From NCBI GenBank assembly GCA_024688885.1, contig JAILDV010000010.1:62001-126000 (forward strand): a stretch of 64,000 bases of DNA, in the 5' to 3' direction. Numbering within the stretch: the first letter of the stretch is position 1; every line of letters begins with the position of its first letter. The position numbers and the translations under genes were made by a program. The notes beneath the pieces were generated by a model. The model had not been told where the DNA came from. It made no database searches and saw only the letters and a program-made list of their open reading frames with translations. This document shows positions 61,831 through 64,000 of the stretch, piece after piece. The stretch is from Bacteroidaceae bacterium (GTDB lineage Bacteria; Bacteroidota; Bacteroidia; Bacteroidales; Bacteroidaceae).

Positions 61831-63174
61831 ATGGGAAATCCAAAAGCATTTCTGACCGTGCCTCGCAAGGAGGCTGGCTATCGCCCCATCAACGACCGTG
61901 TGCATGACTTTGGTGAGGTGGAACAGACACTGAACACAAAAGACCGACAGGAACAGGCAAGCCGCTGCATGGATTGCGGTGTGCCCTTCTGCCACTGGGC
62001 TTGTCCACTGGGTAACAAAGACCCCGAATGGAACGACGCCCTCTACCGTGGCGAATGGGAGACTGCCTACAAACTGCTGAAGAAGACCAATCCCTTCCCT
62101 GAATTTACAGGACGCATCTGCCCTGCCCTCTGCGAAAAAGCCTGTGTGCTCTATCACACCACAGGCGAGGCTGTGACCAACCGCGAGAATGAATGCGCCA
62201 TTGCCGAGAGGGCTTTCCTTGAAGGCTATGTGACCATCGAGCACCCTCAGCGCAACGGCAAGACAGTGGCTGTCATCGGCAGTGGACCTGCAGGACTCTC
62301 CGCTGCCACCCACCTCAACTATATGGGTTACGAAGTGACCGTGTTCGAGAAGAACGAAGCGGCAGGAGGACTGCTGAGATATGGCATCCCCAACTTCAAG
62401 CTGAACAAGAAAATCATCGACCGAAGAATCCGTGTGATGGAGCAGGAAGGGGTGAAGTTTGTGTATGGAGCAGCCGTGACGGCGACAGATGAAGCCCTGA
62501 AGGATTTCGATGCCATCGTCATTGCCACAGGCACCCCCACCGCACGTGACCTCAAAGCACCAGGACGTGAACTGAAAGGCATCCACCTCGCCCTCGAACT
62601 GCTCAGTCAGCAGAACCGCGTGTTGGCAGGCATCGAGTTCGCGAAGGAGGAACGCATCACCGCCAAGGACAAGGATGTGCTCGTCATTGGAGGTGGTGAC
62701 ACTGGCTCCGACTGCATCGGCACAGCCCATCGTCAGGGTTGCAAGAGCGTCACTCAGATTGAGATCATGCCCAAGCCCCCCGTGGGTCACAACCCCAACA
62801 CCCCTTGGCCCAACTGGCCTGTCATCCTCAAGACCACCTCTTCGCACGAAGAAGGGTGTACCCGTCGCTGGAACATCAACACCCTTGAGTTCCTTGGCGA
62901 GAACGGCAAAGTGACAGGTGTACGGGTGCAGCCCATCGACTGGAAGCCCAATCCTGAAGGCGGGCGTCCCCTCATGGTGGAAGCAGGAGAACCCGAAATC
63001 ATCAAGGCAGACCTTGTCCTCCTCGCCATGGGATTCCTCAAGCCCGAACACCCCGAATACCCTAAGAACGTGTTCATCTGTGGCGATGCCGCCAATGGTG
63101 CCAGTCTTGTGGTGAGAGCCATCGCATCGGGCAAGCAGATAGCAGAGAAAGTGAATGACTTTTTAAATAAATGA
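61831..63174 (+). CDS. gltD: Glutamate synthase, small (beta) subunit
   Basis: Supplies electrons from NADPH to GltB. The 447-residue protein has the N-terminal Cys-rich iron-sulfur region (QASRCMDCGVPFCHWACPLGNK near 45, GRICPALCEKACVL near 95), FAD binding IGSGPAGLSAATHLN near 150, NADPH binding VIGGGDTGSDCIGTA near 288 and a second FAD contact VFICGDAANGASLVVRA near 410. It is the usual partner of gltB and is co-transcribed with it. Confidence 0.97.
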   Translation: MGNPKAFLTVPRKEAGYRPINDRVHDFGEVEQTLNTKDRQEQASRCMDCGVPFCHWACPLGNKDPEWNDALYRGEWETAYKLLKKTNPFPEFTGRICPALCEKACVLYHTTGEAVTNRENECAIAERAFLEGYVTIEHPQRNGKTVAVIGSGPAGLSAATHLNYMGYEVTVFEKNEAAGGLLRYGIPNFKLNKKIIDRRIRVMEQEGVKFVYGAAVTATDEALKDFDAIVIATGTPTARDLKAPGRELKGIHLALELLSQQNRVLAGIEFAKEERITAKDKDVLVIGGGDTGSDCIGTAHRQGCKSVTQIEIMPKPPVGHNPNTPWPNWPVILKTTSSHEEGCTRRWNINTLEFLGENGKVTGVRVQPIDWKPNPEGGRPLMVEAGEPEIIKADLVLLAMGFLKPEHPEYPKNVFICGDAANGASLVVRAIASGKQIAEKVNDFLNK

Positions 63175-63177
63175 GGA

Positions 63178-64000
63178 ATGATACACACAAACACAAACTA
63201 TACGAAACTCTCCCACCGCTACCTCTTTGCTGAGATAGCTCAGCAGGTGAATGCCTACAAAGCCGAGCATCCCGAAGCGGACATCATCCGTTTGGGCATC
63301 GGCGATGTGACCCGTCCCCTACCCCCTGCCGCCATTCAAGCCATGCACCGTGCCGTGGATGAATGTGCCGACGGAACAACCTTTCGTGGATATGGTCCCG
63401 AACAGGGCTATGACTTCCTCATCGACGCCATCATCCAACACGACTTTACGCCCCGCGGCATCCAGCTCGACCGCACCGAAGTATTCATCAGCGACGGAGC
63501 CAAGAGCGACACGGGTAACATCGGCGACATCCTCGCCACCGACAACATCGTCGGCATCACCGACCCTGTCTATCCTGTCTATGTCGACACCAACATCATG
63601 GCTGGACGCACCATTCGTTACATTCCCTGCCATGCCGACAACGGTTTTACGGGCGACATTCCCTCCGAGCATCTCGACATCATCTATCTCTGCTACCCCA
63701 ACAACCCCACGGGAACAGTCATCACTAAAGAGAAGCTGACAGAATGGGTCAACTACGCCCTCCGCGAAAAAGCCCTCATCCTCTACGATTCAGCCTACGA
63801 AGCCTTCATTCAGGACGACACGCTTCCCCACTCCATCTATGAGATTGAAGGAGCCAAGCAATGCGCCATCGAGTTCCGAAGCTTCTCCAAGACAGCAGGA
63901 TTCACTGGTATCCGTTGCGGCTACACCATCATCCCGAAGGAACTGAAGGGGGCAGATGGCACAAGTCTCAACGCCCTCTGGAACCGTCGCCAATGCAGCA
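63178..64000 (+). CDS. dapL: LL-diaminopimelate aminotransferase, 3' end beyond window
   Basis: PLP enzyme that makes LL-diaminopimelate from tetrahydrodipicolinate for lysine and peptidoglycan. The frame is open to the end of the window, giving 274 codons of about 410. It starts [20 protein letters not shown], three bases after gltD, and shows [46 protein letters not shown] and the PLP-lysine region [15 protein letters not shown] near 240. The co-transcription with gltBD fits its use of glutamate as amino donor. Confidence 0.95.
   Translation, partial: MIHTNTNYTKLSHRYLFAEIAQQVNAYKAEHPEADIIRLGIGDVTRPLPPAAIQAMHRAVDECADGTTFRGYGPEQGYDFLIDAIIQHDFTPRGIQLDRTEVFISDGAKSDTGNIGDILATDNIVGITDPVYPVYVDTNIMAGRTIRYIPCHADNGFTGDIPSEHLDIIYLCYPNNPTGTVITKEKLTEWVNYALREKALILYDSAYEAFIQDDTLPHSIYEIEGAKQCAIEFRSFSKTAGFTGIRCGYTIIPKELKGADGTSLNALWNRRQCS

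Noticed and set aside
1..64000. Insertion sequences, phage or plasmid genes, rRNA genes
   Set aside because: No transposase, integrase, replication or capsid motif and no rRNA sequence was found; the repeats are short arrays and hairpins only.

Overview
The window looks like a chromosomal segment of a Bacteroidales bacterium, most probably Prevotella-like. The signs are promoter boxes of the Bacteroidetes type (TAnnTTTG, sometimes with an upstream TTTG), secreted enzymes ending in type IX secretion (T9SS) sorting domains, a PorE-like T9SS lipoprotein, SusC-type energy transduction genes (TonB, ExbB, ExbD), and a BtuG-type cobalamin capture locus. No insertion sequence, phage, plasmid gene or CRISPR array was seen. 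The assignment rests on gene content and motifs read by eye, not on a database search.

Layout. 1-9.4 kb: a UvrA-family protein cut by the window edge, then a tight cluster of a GH128-like glycosidase, purine nucleoside phosphorylase, a putative zinc metallopeptidase and a GH28 pectinase-like enzyme. 9.4-18.1 kb: an AspT/YidE-type transporter, a CcdA/ArsG-like membrane protein, a basic protein with 11-residue repeats, a large MscS-type channel, TonB, a polyprenyl synthase and TatD. 18.2-21 kb: tRNA-Ser(GGA) and an exbB / 4-TM protein / exbD / exbD operon. 21-26.5 kb: an ABC exporter, thyA, folA, an RsmF-like rRNA methyltransferase and a conserved hypothetical protein. 26.5-35.2 kb: PorE-like lipoprotein, an ABC transporter with its own GntR (YtrA-type) regulator, a ClpB lacking the N-domain, an S41-like protein that appears to have lost its serine, and an Ala-rich lipoprotein. 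35.3-41.6 kb (minus strand): a four-gene set of GT2-DUF4922 fusion, SpoIID/LytB protein and two MFS permeases, probably cell-wall turnover. 41.7-43.2 kb: queuosine precursor transporter and queF behind three tandem hairpins resembling preQ1-I riboswitches. 43.2-50.8 kb (minus): a cobalamin acquisition operon (DUF4465 lipoprotein, BtuG-like, PKD lipoprotein, BtuB-, BtuF- and BtuC-like). 50.8-56.7 kb (minus): a biotin-dependent carboxylase operon with an SLC13 carboxylate transporter, preceded by a cobalamin riboswitch and a tandemly repeated promoter. 57.3-64 kb: gltB, gltD and a truncated dapL.

How the parts connect. Two neighbouring minus-strand operons revolve around vitamin B12: one captures and imports cobalamin; the other carries a carboxylate transporter and probable propionyl/methylmalonyl-CoA carboxylase subunits, placed under a cobalamin riboswitch. 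Methylmalonyl-CoA mutase, which links succinate and propionate, needs B12, so this arrangement could tie carbon end products to B12 supply (inference). TonB and ExbBD would energise the BtuB-like receptor.

The most unusual structural signal is a set of dispersed arrays of 7-bp units (GTGAAAA, TCAAYTG, TTAGTTA and relatives). They sit at gene ends, against promoters and, in three places, in frame inside genes, where they add low-complexity 7-residue repeats to otherwise conserved proteins.
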